A DNA stretch of 28,846 nt, from contig JAQICF010000225.1 in the NCBI GenBank assembly GCA_027858795.1, positions 1 to 28,846 of the forward strand. Reading direction: 5' to 3'. The translations under genes and the position numbers were made by a program. Under the pieces are notes generated by a model. It was not told the origin of the DNA, ran no database searches, and saw nothing but the letters and a program-made list of their open reading frames with translations. The DNA is from Candidatus Delongbacteria bacterium. Its GTDB lineage: Bacteria > Delongbacteria > UBA4055. This document shows, in pieces, positions 15,878-26,060 of the stretch (position 1 is its first letter; each line of letters starts with the position of its first letter).

Positions 15878-15904
15878 AAAAGAGACCCGAAAAGGGTCTC
15901 TTTT
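15878..15904 (-). terminator. Intrinsic terminator of the C39-like protease gene
   Basis: AAAAGAGACCC (15878-15888) and GGGTCTCTTTT (15894-15904) form an 11-bp stem with a 5-base loop. On the minus strand the stem is followed by a T-tract interrupted by one A. It lies 25 bases past the stop of the large protease gene. Confidence 0.85.
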
Positions 15905-15929
15905 ATTTAATTGCTAAATTATTAATAAA

Positions 15930-18900
15930 TTATTTAACAATATTTTTCTTAATAGTAACTCTTGGTGTTGATTTAACAGCATTAGTTGCTATAATATAGT
16001 AGAATAACTTCGCTTGACTAGCAGGAACAGTGTACTGATTAGTTCCAACACTAGTAGCTAATGTAAATGTTCCGTAAGGATCATCAGATGAATAAACATC
16101 ATATCCAGTTGCGTCTGCACTTACATCCCAATCAATAACAAGATCAGTTCCTGAAATGCTTGTAACTACATTTGCAGGCTGTGCAGGAGGGTTACCACCA
16201 GCTTCTATTGTCATAGTTACATTAACATCTATAGGATCTGCGCTATTTCCTGTAAGATGGATTATTGCTTTATAGTCACCAATAACTGTCAAACCAGTTG
16301 CATCATACGCAATAGCTATATTGTCATTACCAGCAGGTGTTACCGTACCACTTGTTGTTAAACCACCATCTATTCTCAACCAATCAACATTTATTACTTC
16401 AGGTCCAGATATAACTATGTTATCAATTCCAAAGTTGTCAGTTGTTTTATTTCTCAAACTAGTAGTAATTCTAAGCTGCATTCCTGCTGCTACAGTTGGT
16501 AAAGCTATATGCTCATTGCCTGATCCAGTTGTTGAGGCAGTAAATACTGAAGCCCAAGCAGTACCATTATAAACTTCTACATTAACATTACTTAGCCCTG
16601 CAGTAGTAAAACTGTAGTCAAAATCAAGATTTAATGAAGAACATACAGAACCATCAAATGTTCCTGAAGTCATAATAGCACTAGAAGATCCATTACCAGT
16701 TTGCTTTGATACTGCTGATGCACAAGTAGTACTTGAATTCCATGTACCACCAGTTGCAGTTGCAAATAAAATCGCTCCACTATTAGTATAAACTAATCCT
16801 GATTCAAAATCATTAGAATGAGGAGTTAGTGTAGCTTTTACGTCTTTAGCTGGTATTGAAGTGTATTCGAAAGTAGCATTGTAATCAAGATCAAATCCAC
16901 CGTCATTTCCAACACCTAATGTACCGGCTGCTGAACCGTTTGGAGCAACTGTCTCAAGAAGAGCACCAGGATTTGGATTAATGATTGGTGGTGATAGATC
17001 ATAATTCGTTGTAACTGCTCTCATATGATAGTTTGTACCATCTTCTTTAATCCAAACTGCTGGTGCTGAACCTGCAGCAGGAATAGATTTTGAGTAAGCT
17101 CTACCAAAATCATAAATACCAGGATCTGTTGAGCTTGAAGTTACTGAACGAGTTAAATCGCCAGTTACATTATTATCACTTCCAATTCCAATGAAGAATT
17201 CTGTCATACCTGTAAGGCCATATGATGATAGATCTACATAAGCCCACTTATTTGTATTCGACAGAGTTGCTGGATTTGTAACTGCAAAAGGTGTTATCAA
17301 TTCTGTACCAGGCATACCACCATTGTCATCTGCATAAACATGGATGATCATATCAGAATTATCTTCAGTTTGACTTGCATCATCATAACCTCTGATAACA
17401 ACACCCATTAAATCTTCATAAAAAGAAGTAAATCTAGTACAAATGATTTCAGTTGTAGGATATTCTGGATCAGGAGCTGCTACGTTATGGATCTCCGTAA
17501 AGAAAGATACAAAGCCATTATCATATCTTTGATGTAATCCCGCTTGATAGAAGAATGGTCCTGTGTAGCTTTGATTTGAAGATGACGAAGTATCTTCACA
17601 ATCAAATCTAAACTCAACGTAATCCCCTGGATTTTGCGCAGGTATCTCATAATTGTACTCATCTCCTACCACACTCGCAGGTGCTAGAGTAATTTCTCCA
17701 CCACCATTTACTGAATAAAGGACATTTGCATAGCTAATGCCGGTATAATCAGTTATATCGGTAGTGATTTCGAAACCATTTGGATTACTATCATAGTAAT
17801 CTTCAGCTTTATCATAGTATACGTAAGGTGCTGCTTCATCTGTGAAAAATGGTGTAATTCTAAATTCATCAATATTTGCACCTTCAGTAGCATATCCAGG
17901 ATCAGTAACTAAAATAAATCTGAATCTTACATTTGCTTCTCCTGCAAATAATCCAAGACCTATAGTTTCAAGATTCCAAGTTGTATAGCTTTCAGAACTC
18001 CATGTTCTTAAAGTAACCCAAGTTAATCCATCTTTACATGCTTGAAAATGTAAATAATCAAAACTTTCCTCAATAAGATACTTCAATTGGAAAGTACATT
18101 TTGCATCTGATGCAAGTGAAAAATCTAATCCCGGTGCTACTTCTGCAATAGATCCACCTGTTGTAAGTTGATCGGTTGCATCACCATAGAATCCAGGTAC
18201 ATCAAATCCGTTAGCAGAGTCAGTATTATAAGTTTCACTTAAAGGACTGTCTGATAAAGATCTGCCACCTGCATAAACAAAGTTTGCATCTGTATCATTA
18301 CCCCATGCATGAGTAGAACCCCAAGTTGGACTCATTAGCCAGTCCCCGTTTCCGTCTTCGAAGTCATCGTAGAATTCAGTAACTGAAGGAGATACGTAAA
18401 CAGCCGCTTCATCACCTGAAATTATAGTAGTATATGAATCACTTGGATAATATGACTTTAATCTGTAGTAATGCATACCATCATTAGATCCGTCTCCAGG
18501 ATATACATCAACATAACTTTCAGTTGTAAGTCCAGAAGCAATTTGTGCTCCGTCTCTAAACAATATATATTCAATATTTGCAACAGTACCTTTTGATGGA
18601 TCATCCCAAGTAACTGTTACAGATCTGTTATCATTTAATGCGAATACATTTCTTGGAGCAAACCAACCACACTCAGTTCCGATCTCAACAACAGTTACGC
18701 CAGTTGCAGCCATACCTGAATAAGAAGTACCCCATTCCATTGTATGAGCACCTGGAGTATTAGTTCTGTCCCACGTATCCATCAAATAAACTGTTTGATT
18801 TGTACCTGTATTATCATATCCATATCCTGTCATAGAGTGACCTACAACATGAATAAGTACTGGATAACCTTTATCAATTTGAGCCATATAATCTTCAAAT

Positions 18901-19727
18901 GTAAAACCTAAAGTAGTAGGACCTAGATCAGGATCATCAGTAGCATCGTTATAACCTAAAAAGTGCTGATTATAGTTCCAATCTACTGTGTAACCTTTTG
19001 CTTCCCAATATAGTTTTAAACCGTGAGCACCATCTCTTGAAGGTGGATCTGTCTCATCAGGTTTATCATACATTCTAGCACCATTACCGTAATTCCAAAA
19101 TGTAGTACTTCCATCCATACTTTCCCAGTTATACCACTGGTTTGTACCCATATAATCTGCAGTAGAGTGATTATAACCAGCTTCGCTATATGCATGCTCA
19201 GTCCACAAACCATAGTATGGATCATCTTCTACTTCATAGTCAACCCAGTAGTCATCACCGTGACCTCTTTTATCTCTACCATCAACTCCCTGCTTTGTTG
19301 CCGCCATAGCGATCTGAGCAGTTCCTGGTTGTGAAGACTGACCATCCCAAATAACGTTACTCATTGGTGCTAATCCACCATTTACTGATGTAATACCACC
19401 AGTATAAGCATTTACAACACCTGTGTTATCGTAATAACCCGATACAATTGCTGTTGCTGTTGCTGTACATCCATATGACCAATCATATGCAGGCACATTA
19501 TCAAGCCAAAATATTTCACCTGGCAACTTAGCATCTTTAGATGGCAAGTCTTTATTTTTTTCTGGCAATACTGCAGGTGGATAACCAGCAATTTTAGTCA
19601 TAACTAATTGGTCTCCATTCTCATCGATCACATATTTCTTTTCGATCAACCCGTTTTTCTGAGCAATCAATCCGAATGCAACAAGAAGTAAAACTACAAT
19701 TAGCAGTTTACTTTGATTTTTAAACAT
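15930..19727 (-). CDS. Large secreted C39-like cysteine protease with Fn3 and adhesin-like domains
   Basis: A 1265-residue secreted protein. A signal peptide (about 1-22) and a propeptide-like stretch precede a papain-fold cysteine protease: Cys87 in SYGCTATATAIVSGYYD, His297 in LIHVVGHSMTGYGYD and Asp317 in VYLMDTWD. The 210-residue gap between Cys and His is larger than usual for C39_2 domains and is rich in aromatic and acidic residues. Then come an Fn3-like domain (about 365-455), a MAM or immune-inhibitor-A-like domain (about 460-650), further beta domains including a second carbohydrate-binding-like region, and a C-terminal Fn3 domain (about 1185-1255). No standard type IX sorting domain is present, but the end (TIKKNIVK) resembles the neighbour's last residues. 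A GGAGGAG site precedes the ATG. C10 or another papain-like clan is the alternative. Confidence 0.7.
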   Translation of the reverse strand: MFKNQSKLLIVVLLLVAFGLIAQKNGLIEKKYVIDENGDQLVMTKIAGYPPAVLPEKNKDLPSKDAKLPGEIFWLDNVPAYDWSYGCTATATAIVSGYYDNTGVVNAYTGGITSVNGGLAPMSNVIWDGQSSQPGTAQIAMAATKQGVDGRDKRGHGDDYWVDYEVEDDPYYGLWTEHAYSEAGYNHSTADYMGTNQWYNWESMDGSTTFWNYGNGARMYDKPDETDPPSRDGAHGLKLYWEAKGYTVDWNYNQHFLGYNDATDDPDLGPTTLGFTFEDYMAQIDKGYPVLIHVVGHSMTGYGYDNTGTNQTVYLMDTWDRTNTPGAHTMEWGTSYSGMAATGVTVVEIGTECGWFAPRNVFALNDNRSVTVTWDDPSKGTVANIEYILFRDGAQIASGLTTESYVDVYPGDGSNDGMHYYRLKSYYPSDSYTTIISGDEAAVYVSPSVTEFYDDFEDGNGDWLMSPTWGSTHAWGNDTDANFVYAGGRSLSDSPLSETYNTDSANGFDVPGFYGDATDQLTTGGSIAEVAPGLDFSLASDAKCTFQLKYLIEESFDYLHFQACKDGLTWVTLRTWSSESYTTWNLETIGLGLFAGEANVRFRFILVTDPGYATEGANIDEFRITPFFTDEAAPYVYYDKAEDYYDSNPNGFEITTDITDYTGISYANVLYSVNGGGEITLAPASVVGDEYNYEIPAQNPGDYVEFRFDCEDTSSSSNQSYTGPFFYQAGLHQRYDNGFVSFFTEIHNVAAPDPEYPTTEIICTRFTSFYEDLMGVVIRGYDDASQTEDNSDMIIHVYADDNGGMPGTELITPFAVTNPATLSNTNKWAYVDLSSYGLTGMTEFFIGIGSDNNVTGDLTRSVTSSSTDPGIYDFGRAYSKSIPAAGSAPAVWIKEDGTNYHMRAVTTNYDLSPPIINPNPGALLETVAPNGSAAGTLGVGNDGGFDLDYNATFEYTSIPAKDVKATLTPHSNDFESGLVYTNSGAILFATATGGTWNSSTTCASAVSKQTGNGSSSAIMTSGTFDGSVCSSLNLDFDYSFTTAGLSNVNVEVYNGTAWASVFTASTTGSGNEHIALPTVAAGMQLRITTSLRNKTTDNFGIDNIVISGPEVINVDWLRIDGGLTTSGTVTPAGNDNIAIAYDATGLTVIGDYKAIIHLTGNSADPIDVNVTMTIEAGGNPPAQPANVVTSISGTDLVIDWDVSADATGYDVYSSDDPYGTFTLATSVGTNQYTVPASQAKLFYYIIATNAVKSTPRVTIKKNIVK

Positions 19728-19850
19728 ACACTCCTCCGTTTAGTTTTTTACTTTTCAATGCAAGTTATAATTTATCTTACAATTCTAACTTAATTATTTG
19801 TTTATAATACTTAAGATAATTAAAAATACCTACTACATTAATTTAAATAT

Positions 19851-22283
19851 CTACTTAACCAATATCATTTTTTTTGTTATTCTTGCTTCAGGTGTTACTA
19901 GCGTATAATAGTAAACTCCACTGTTTAGTTTGGTAGCATCAAATTTTATCTTATGATATCCTTGCTCCAAATTTCCATTTACCAGTGAGGCAACCTTTTC
20001 ACCTGCTACATTATAAACTGCCAAATTTACTTTTCCAGTTTCTTTATTGAAAAATCTAATAGAAGTTGCAGGATTAAATGGATTAGGGTAATTCTGGCAT
20101 AATTGAGTTGTATTTGCGATGAACTCACCTTCATTTATTCCGGTAGGATCATTTGAAACAAACATTCTGAGATGGAACATACCATAATCATTGTTTTGCC
20201 ATCCTTGCGAAGCTGTATATTCCCAAGAATGTGAGAGATCACCACCTTCATCCAAATACAAGAATCCACCGTTTATTTCAAGAGCAATCGCCACATGACC
20301 GGATATTCTGGTATCGTTTGTTGGGACATTAAGCACACTTACACCTGCTTTAAAATCAGCAGTACCTTCCAATGTCCCAATAACATTATTTGTCGGGACA
20401 CCATCGAATTCGACTAACTTCCATGAAACAGTTTCATTATCTTCAAATCCCGCCTCGATCTTGTTAAGATAAAGTGATTCTTTTGTTCCAAAATTCCAAT
20501 CCATTGCTGCTATCCAAGGTATTCCATTTCCATACGGTTCATCGGTATAAACTGTTCCCCATTCGATCCATTTTTCTTCGAACCAAATTGCATCAAATTC
20601 TTCTGTTGTAGTAGTGTTTAAATAAACTGAATTATCTGTTACTTTAACATACCAACTTCCTCTGGTATTCAGTATTTGTTCTGGAATTTCTCCGGTAAAT
20701 GTATCATCACCATTATCGTTCATATTTACTTCTACTTCATCACCACCACCAATGGTATAATAAAGATTAGCACTCAAAATACCCGAATAATCAGTTGCTG
20801 TAATAGTAACCTCGAACGGTTCATTAGGTAAAGTTGCATTTCCAACAGCATCATGAATAATGACTAATGGAAGTTCACTAATACTGACATCGTCAATGTT
20901 TAAATACCTGTCAAGTTTGTATTCCTGAGTGAATCTATGTTTAAAAGCAATCCATATAAATTGACCATCATAGGAACTTAGATCAACTACTCTCTCAATC
21001 CAGGCTGTATCATCAGGTCCAGCTACTAGTGTTTCAACGAAAAGAGTATCAGACGAATTCACGATACTTGCGCTATCTCCTCCAACAGTTGAAACGAATA
21101 TTTCATATTTATCCGTGAATCCTTCTGGACATTGTTGATTAATGTAATATTTTAATTTTGAAGCACCATTTACACCCCAAATAGGACTTACTAAGAAATC
21201 TTCAGTCTCATAAACTCCAAAATTGTTTTGTGCAGCCGATGTGATCGAATATGATCCACTATGGGCATTTGAACTTGTATTTGAAACAGTCCAAGGATAA
21301 TCCCAATTTGACAAAGGGTATACTCCAGTTGTAAAAGAGCTCCACCCTTCGGGAAGTTCACCCCCTTCTTCAAAACCTTCATCAAAATTCACCTCACCCC
21401 ATTCCGCAAAGAAATGCTGAGACTCAGTAATTATACCTTGAGGTGTATTATCAATAGTTTCGCACCAGTACTCGATAAATGTTCCCATTGGTTGACCTGG
21501 GATAGTTCCATAATACAACCAGTCCCATAATGGATCCGTATTTCTCGTCAATACGATCGTTTCCTCAGGTTGCTGAGTTACACCATCACTCAGTATGTAA
21601 TGAACTTTTATATCACCAAATCCAATAAAATTCCATGACGCATCATATGTAGATGCATCATATGAATCCCATTGTGTGAAAATATTCTCATAAGGTGCAA
21701 TAACACCTTCAGAGAAGATTGCTGATGGAGGATCATAAAGAAAATCAGTATAATTGTATAGCATGAATTCATCAAATAATAAAGCAGATTGCCCGTCAGA
21801 ATTAAAGTGCCTTATTGCAATATAAACATTTGCTGTCCAAGCTGCCGGGAAAAATGGTTGCAGATTAATTTCGACCTCTTTCCAATCTGAAGATGTTAAA
21901 GTTTCCTCATAAATCTTAACAAAAGAAGCTGTGTCAGTATCAGTAAATGATATCAACAGTTCAAAATGCTCTGCATAATTTATAGGATCTTCAGCTGCAA
22001 ACTTAATATTAAGTATTGGATAATTTGTTGCAGAATATTTTTCGACATAAATCTGAGGTGAAATTATAAAATTATCAGGAGTTAGGCCTGCACTAACTGA
22101 TTTTGCTGCATAAGTACCTGAGTATGCTAATGAATCAGTTATCTCCCAATTATTTGCATCTCCGTCAAGATCATAAAGTGTCGTTCCATCGAGAACACCA
22201 CCCTCAAAATCTTCAAAAGCCCAAACTTCTGCAAAAAGATTGTATGATAGAACAACAATCAACATAAGTAAAATTTTTCTCAT
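19851..22283 (-). CDS. Secreted adhesin-like protein with type IX sorting domain
   Basis: An 810-residue secreted protein with a signal peptide (1-18, ending NLFA). Two jelly-roll regions of the cleaved-adhesin / choice-of-anchor-J kind are visible. The first starts at FEDFEGG; the second at FDEGFEEGGELPEGW, and each ends in a strand with FDEF or IDDVSISE. Ig-like strands lie between and after them. Residues 728-810 form a canonical type A C-terminal sorting domain: NYPNPFNPATSIRF, LAVYNVAGEKVASL, GYHKIKFDATKLNSGVYYY, ending KKMILVK. This domain directs export through the type IX system or a relative and then surface attachment or release. No catalytic motif is seen. A GAGGGGAAG site precedes the ATG. 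The protease gene follows after 123 bases without an evident terminator, so co-transcription is possible. Confidence 0.85.
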   Translation of the reverse strand: MRKILLMLIVVLSYNLFAEVWAFEDFEGGVLDGTTLYDLDGDANNWEITDSLAYSGTYAAKSVSAGLTPDNFIISPQIYVEKYSATNYPILNIKFAAEDPINYAEHFELLISFTDTDTASFVKIYEETLTSSDWKEVEINLQPFFPAAWTANVYIAIRHFNSDGQSALLFDEFMLYNYTDFLYDPPSAIFSEGVIAPYENIFTQWDSYDASTYDASWNFIGFGDIKVHYILSDGVTQQPEETIVLTRNTDPLWDWLYYGTIPGQPMGTFIEYWCETIDNTPQGIITESQHFFAEWGEVNFDEGFEEGGELPEGWSSFTTGVYPLSNWDYPWTVSNTSSNAHSGSYSITSAAQNNFGVYETEDFLVSPIWGVNGASKLKYYINQQCPEGFTDKYEIFVSTVGGDSASIVNSSDTLFVETLVAGPDDTAWIERVVDLSSYDGQFIWIAFKHRFTQEYKLDRYLNIDDVSISELPLVIIHDAVGNATLPNEPFEVTITATDYSGILSANLYYTIGGGDEVEVNMNDNGDDTFTGEIPEQILNTRGSWYVKVTDNSVYLNTTTTEEFDAIWFEEKWIEWGTVYTDEPYGNGIPWIAAMDWNFGTKESLYLNKIEAGFEDNETVSWKLVEFDGVPTNNVIGTLEGTADFKAGVSVLNVPTNDTRISGHVAIALEINGGFLYLDEGGDLSHSWEYTASQGWQNNDYGMFHLRMFVSNDPTGINEGEFIANTTQLCQNYPNPFNPATSIRFFNKETGKVNLAVYNVAGEKVASLVNGNLEQGYHKIKFDATKLNSGVYYYTLVTPEARITKKMILVK

Positions 22284-22380
22284 TACTTCCCCTCTATTTT
22301 ATTTTCAACATTTCATTAGGCACGATTATAGCGTAATAGTAAAAATATATAATATTAATCATATTTCGGCAATAAAAAAA

Positions 22381-22413
22381 AATAAAAAAAAACATATTTA
22401 CATAGCTATGTTT
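22381..22413 (-). terminator. Possible terminator after the flavoprotein gene
   Basis: AAACATA (22390-22396) and TATGTTT (22407-22413) can pair around a region that also holds the palindrome ACATAGCTATGT (22400-22411). On the minus strand a T-rich tract follows (plus-strand A-tract 22384-22392). The stem is short and AT-rich, so this is a weaker call than the other terminators. Confidence 0.5.
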
Positions 22414-22450
22414 CTACATAAACTAAGTATCTTATTTAAATTCATCGATA

Positions 22451-23632
22451 CTACCCGAAAAGTTTTGGTAGGTCAAGTATTAGCTTTGGGTATTTGAAAA
22501 GAACTTTTGTAAATACTTTTATCAATGTTCTTCTTTTAAACGGCTTAGAGTTTAGGTCTTCTGTAATTCTATTCAAAATTTCGTTATCAATATTTTCAAT
22601 AATACCTTTAATTATATAGAATTTATGATTTGATTTACCCTGTTTTTTATCCCATTTTTTATCGTATTTAAGTAAAAATTTTCCACTAAGATTATTCTTA
22701 TCAATTGCATCTCTTGCTACTTCTGCAGAGATTTTTCCGGCTTTCATGGCATTGATTATGCCACCACCTGATATTGCATTTGTTTGATGTGCGGCATCCC
22801 CTACGAGCATTACTCCATTACCTGAAATCTTTTCCAGAGTTTCACCACAGATGACTCCACCACAGGTAGTATTGATGATAGATCCTCCAGCAAAATTTTT
22901 ATCGATAAAGTCATCTAAGTATTTTACCGCCTTCTTCTTCCTGGAATATTCCCCGTTTATTCCAAGTCCGATATTTGCAGTTCTTTCACCTTTTGGAAAT
23001 ACCCACAAATAACCTGTAGGTGCTACTTCCTTTCCAAAGTAGAAATCCATTCTATCTTCTGCAACATCAATATCCGACATAGTATATTGTACGCAGGATT
23101 CAATGTCATTAAATTTAGGCGTTGTGTTAATACCTGCCCATCTTCCGACCCTTGATTCAACACCATCTGCCGCTATGACAATTTTAGATAAGATTTCGTA
23201 TTCTTTTCCTTGATAAAGAAACTTGATTCCTTTTACAAAATCGTCTTCAATTATCAAACCAATAACATTTGCCATAGTAACAACCGTTGCTCCAGCCAAA
23301 GATGCTATTCGCCCCAATTCTGCATCGAAATATTTTCTATCAAGAACTGCTGCTTCACTCTCATGATTCAAATCAAGAACCTGACCATTTGGAGCTACAA
23401 ATCTGATCTTGTATTTTTTTCGGTATCTTTTTACTATTTCATGATCTTTGTCAAAAAATTCCAATAAACCAGCAATTCCTACTGCTTCCCCACATCTTAC
23501 CGGCAGACCTATCTCTCTATCCCTTTCCAATAAAAGAACTTTCAATCCTTTGTCAGCTGCCTCTTTTGCCGCTACTGATCCTCCAGGACCGGCCCCAACA
23601 ACGATAACATCATAACTATCTTGAAATTTCAT
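22451..23632 (-). CDS. Geranylgeranyl-reductase-family FAD oxidoreductase
   Basis: A 393-residue FAD-dependent oxidoreductase. The dinucleotide-binding motif GAGPGG (13-18) is followed by ERDREIGLPVRCGEAVG (36-52), AADGVESRVG (154-163), the family signature YLWVFPKG (208-215) with GLGING, and the second FAD motif GDAAHQTNAISGGGI (278-292). This combination marks the geranylgeranyl reductase group, whose members saturate isoprenoid chains of archaeal lipids, chlorophyll or quinones. In a bacterium the substrate may be a menaquinone side chain or another polyprenyl lipid, but the sequence does not decide this. The C-terminal part (about 305-393) is basic. The gene follows the oligopeptidase gene after 17 bases and is probably co-transcribed. 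Confidence 0.85.
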   Translation of the reverse strand: MKFQDSYDVIVVGAGPGGSVAAKEAADKGLKVLLLERDREIGLPVRCGEAVGIAGLLEFFDKDHEIVKRYRKKYKIRFVAPNGQVLDLNHESEAAVLDRKYFDAELGRIASLAGATVVTMANVIGLIIEDDFVKGIKFLYQGKEYEILSKIVIAADGVESRVGRWAGINTTPKFNDIESCVQYTMSDIDVAEDRMDFYFGKEVAPTGYLWVFPKGERTANIGLGINGEYSRKKKAVKYLDDFIDKNFAGGSIINTTCGGVICGETLEKISGNGVMLVGDAAHQTNAISGGGIINAMKAGKISAEVARDAIDKNNLSGKFLLKYDKKWDKKQGKSNHKFYIIKGIIENIDNEILNRITEDLNSKPFKRRTLIKVFTKVLFKYPKLILDLPKLFG

Positions 23633-23649
23633 ATGTTTCCCAATTGATT

Positions 23650-25815
23650 TTATTTACTAATGCCGACCTGATCCAGCATATAAGCATACTTCATCGCTAA
23701 CTCATCATAATAATCATATCTTCCGGATGAACCACCGTGACCTGATGTTGAAATTTGAAGCAAAATAGTGTTATTATCTGTCTTGGTATCTCTAAGTTTT
23801 GCAACCCATTTAGCAGGTTCCCAATAATTTACTCTTGGATCATTAAAACCAGCAGTTACATATATATTTGGGTAATTTTGCTCTTTAATATTTTGATATG
23901 GGCAATACGATCTGATATAATCGAAATAAAATTTATCCTTTGGATCACCCCATTCATCATACTCTGAAACTGTAGCTGATAATGATGGATCAGACATAGT
24001 GTTGATGACATCTAAAAAAGGTACTTCCAAAACAGCAGCTTTAAAAAGCTCAGGTCGCATATTTAAAACTGCTCCTACCAATAATCCGCCTGCGCTAGCT
24101 CCCTCAATTATTAGTTTATCACTTGAGGTATATTTTTTTGTGATTAAATGTTCTGCACAGGCGATGAAATCCTTAAAAGTATTTTTCTTGTTCAATAATT
24201 TTCCATCTTCGTACCATTTCTCACCATTTTCTCTCCCCCCTCTCACATGAGCAAGCGCAAACACAAATCCTCTATCCAACAAACTAAGCTTTGATGAAGA
24301 AAAATATGGATCATTCGAATCACCATAAGCTCCATAACCATAAAGTAAGAGTGGGTTTGAGCCATCGTTTTTAAATTTATCTCTGTTATATACTAATGAT
24401 ATTGGTACTTTTGTTCCGTCTGATGACCTGGCAAATATTTTCTCTGATTTGTATTTGATACGATCATATCCACCGATAACTTTCTGCTGTTTTAAGAATT
24501 CTTTCTTCCCTGTTTTCATATCATAGTCTACAATTGAATAAGGTGTTGTCATTGACTCATAGATATATCTTAGTTTTTGACTCTTAAAATCAGGATTCCA
24601 TGACACGCTGATACTGTAAACTTCCTCGTCAGATGTAATTTCTTTTCCATTAAGTGATTTATAATCCAAGACCCTTATCGTTCTTTTCCCATTTTTCACT
24701 TCTGTAACAACCAAATGATCTTCAAATAATTCATAATCTTCTAAATAAACATCTCTTTTATGTGGAATAAGATCTTTCCATTTACCTGAATAAGGAGAAT
24801 ATTCGTCAGCTGTCATTATCTTAAAATTCTTAGCCCTACCTTTATTTGTCATAATGTAGAATTTATTATCATGATGTTCTAAATAATATTCAATTCCTTC
24901 TTTTCTTGGTATTACTATACTAAAAATTCCCAGAGGATTATCTGTTGATAGATATCTCATTTCTGATGTAGTTTTATTTGCAGTACCTATCAAAAAATAT
25001 TTTTTATCCTTAGTCTTGCTGATCCATACATAGAATGACGGATCATCCTCTTTGTAAAGCAGCTTGTCATCTTCAAGTTTCGTTCCGATTGTATGCCTAA
25101 ATATTTTATCGGTACGTTCATTTTCTTTATTTGTGGTAGCATAATAAATATTCCTGCTATCATTTGACCATTCCACATCATCTACCATTTCGATAATAAC
25201 AGGCATTGTTTTTCCATACTTAAGATACTTTATGTACAGAGTATAGTGTTCATCTCCAGTAGTATCTAAAGTATAAGCTAGAAAACGATGATCAGGGCTG
25301 ATCCTATATGTTCCAAGTTCTAAATATCTATGCTCTTTGGATATTTCATTTAGGTCTATCAATATTTCCTCTTTTGAGGTTTTATCATCCAATTTTCGGC
25401 AATAGACTGAATACTGTTTTCCTTCAACTTCTCTGGAATAATAGAAATAATTGTCCAGCTTTACAGGTACACTTATATCGGTTTGATCTATTCTGCCAAT
25501 TATTTCGTTGTACAGCTTCTTTTTAAAACCGGCTAATTTACTTAATTTTTTTTCTGCAAATTTGTTTTCTTCTTTAATGTAATCAAATACTTCTTTATTC
25601 TTTCTTTCTTTATCTTTTAACCAAGCATAATTATCTTTAATTAAATAGCCATGAATATTCGTCTCTGTCAGTTTCTTTAAAGCTACCGGATAGTCAACTT
25701 TCACTTCATCGATCATTTTATCCTTTTCCAAAGTTACTTCTTGAGTGGAACAAGAACTTAAAACAATTATTAATGCTAGGGTAATTGAAAATATCATTAA
25801 GTATGATTTTTTCAT
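23650..25815 (-). CDS. Oligopeptidase B-like serine peptidase, predicted lipoprotein
   Basis: A 721-residue S9A peptidase closest to oligopeptidase B (PtrB), which cuts small peptides after basic residues. I start at ATG 25815, which has an AAGGAG site and opens a lipoprotein signal peptide (lipobox LSSC, Cys22). The longer frame from 25872 lacks a comparable site. An N-terminal beta-propeller (about 85-460) precedes the alpha/beta-hydrolase domain, with catalytic Ser574 in GASAGG, Asp659 in NDPRV and His693 in SGHGG. The 85- and 34-residue spacings are normal for the family. SEYDEWGDP matches the acidic specificity region of oligopeptidase B. Most known homologues are cytosolic, so export to the envelope is unusual. 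It heads a two-gene unit with the flavoprotein gene. Confidence 0.9.
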   Translation of the reverse strand: MKKSYLMIFSITLALIIVLSSCSTQEVTLEKDKMIDEVKVDYPVALKKLTETNIHGYLIKDNYAWLKDKERKNKEVFDYIKEENKFAEKKLSKLAGFKKKLYNEIIGRIDQTDISVPVKLDNYFYYSREVEGKQYSVYCRKLDDKTSKEEILIDLNEISKEHRYLELGTYRISPDHRFLAYTLDTTGDEHYTLYIKYLKYGKTMPVIIEMVDDVEWSNDSRNIYYATTNKENERTDKIFRHTIGTKLEDDKLLYKEDDPSFYVWISKTKDKKYFLIGTANKTTSEMRYLSTDNPLGIFSIVIPRKEGIEYYLEHHDNKFYIMTNKGRAKNFKIMTADEYSPYSGKWKDLIPHKRDVYLEDYELFEDHLVVTEVKNGKRTIRVLDYKSLNGKEITSDEEVYSISVSWNPDFKSQKLRYIYESMTTPYSIVDYDMKTGKKEFLKQQKVIGGYDRIKYKSEKIFARSSDGTKVPISLVYNRDKFKNDGSNPLLLYGYGAYGDSNDPYFSSSKLSLLDRGFVFALAHVRGGRENGEKWYEDGKLLNKKNTFKDFIACAEHLITKKYTSSDKLIIEGASAGGLLVGAVLNMRPELFKAAVLEVPFLDVINTMSDPSLSATVSEYDEWGDPKDKFYFDYIRSYCPYQNIKEQNYPNIYVTAGFNDPRVNYWEPAKWVAKLRDTKTDNNTILLQISTSGHGGSSGRYDYYDELAMKYAYMLDQVGISK

Positions 25816-25953
25816 AAGTTCTCCTTTATTATATATGAGAAAGAAGTTAAATGATTCTATAATTTCAGTCAATAGTATTATTTTTTCTTTTTTGTTGTGA
25901 TTTCAATTACATTTTTTTTGAATTTTGTATATTAATGAGGTTAAAAATATTAC

Positions 25954-25982
25954 TTGACAAGGCATGAACAACATTTTAAATT
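25954..25982 (+). promoter_or_regulatory. Candidate promoter of serC-serA
   Basis: A perfect TTGACA (25954-25959) is followed after 17 bases by TAAATT (25977-25982), a 4-of-6 match to TATAAT. It lies about 80 bases upstream of serC in an otherwise AT-rich gap. Base composition alone makes such -10 matches common, so only the TTGACA gives it weight. Confidence 0.35.
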
Positions 25983-26060
25983 CACTTTTGCTTCGTTATA
26001 TAAAGATAAAAATATACAAGTTCTACAAAATAAAATGTTAAAATAATAAAGGAGTCAATC

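Noticed and set aside
25816..25872. Longer start for the oligopeptidase gene
   Set aside because: The extension hides the lipoprotein signal peptide. ATG 25815 has an AAGGAG site directly before it.
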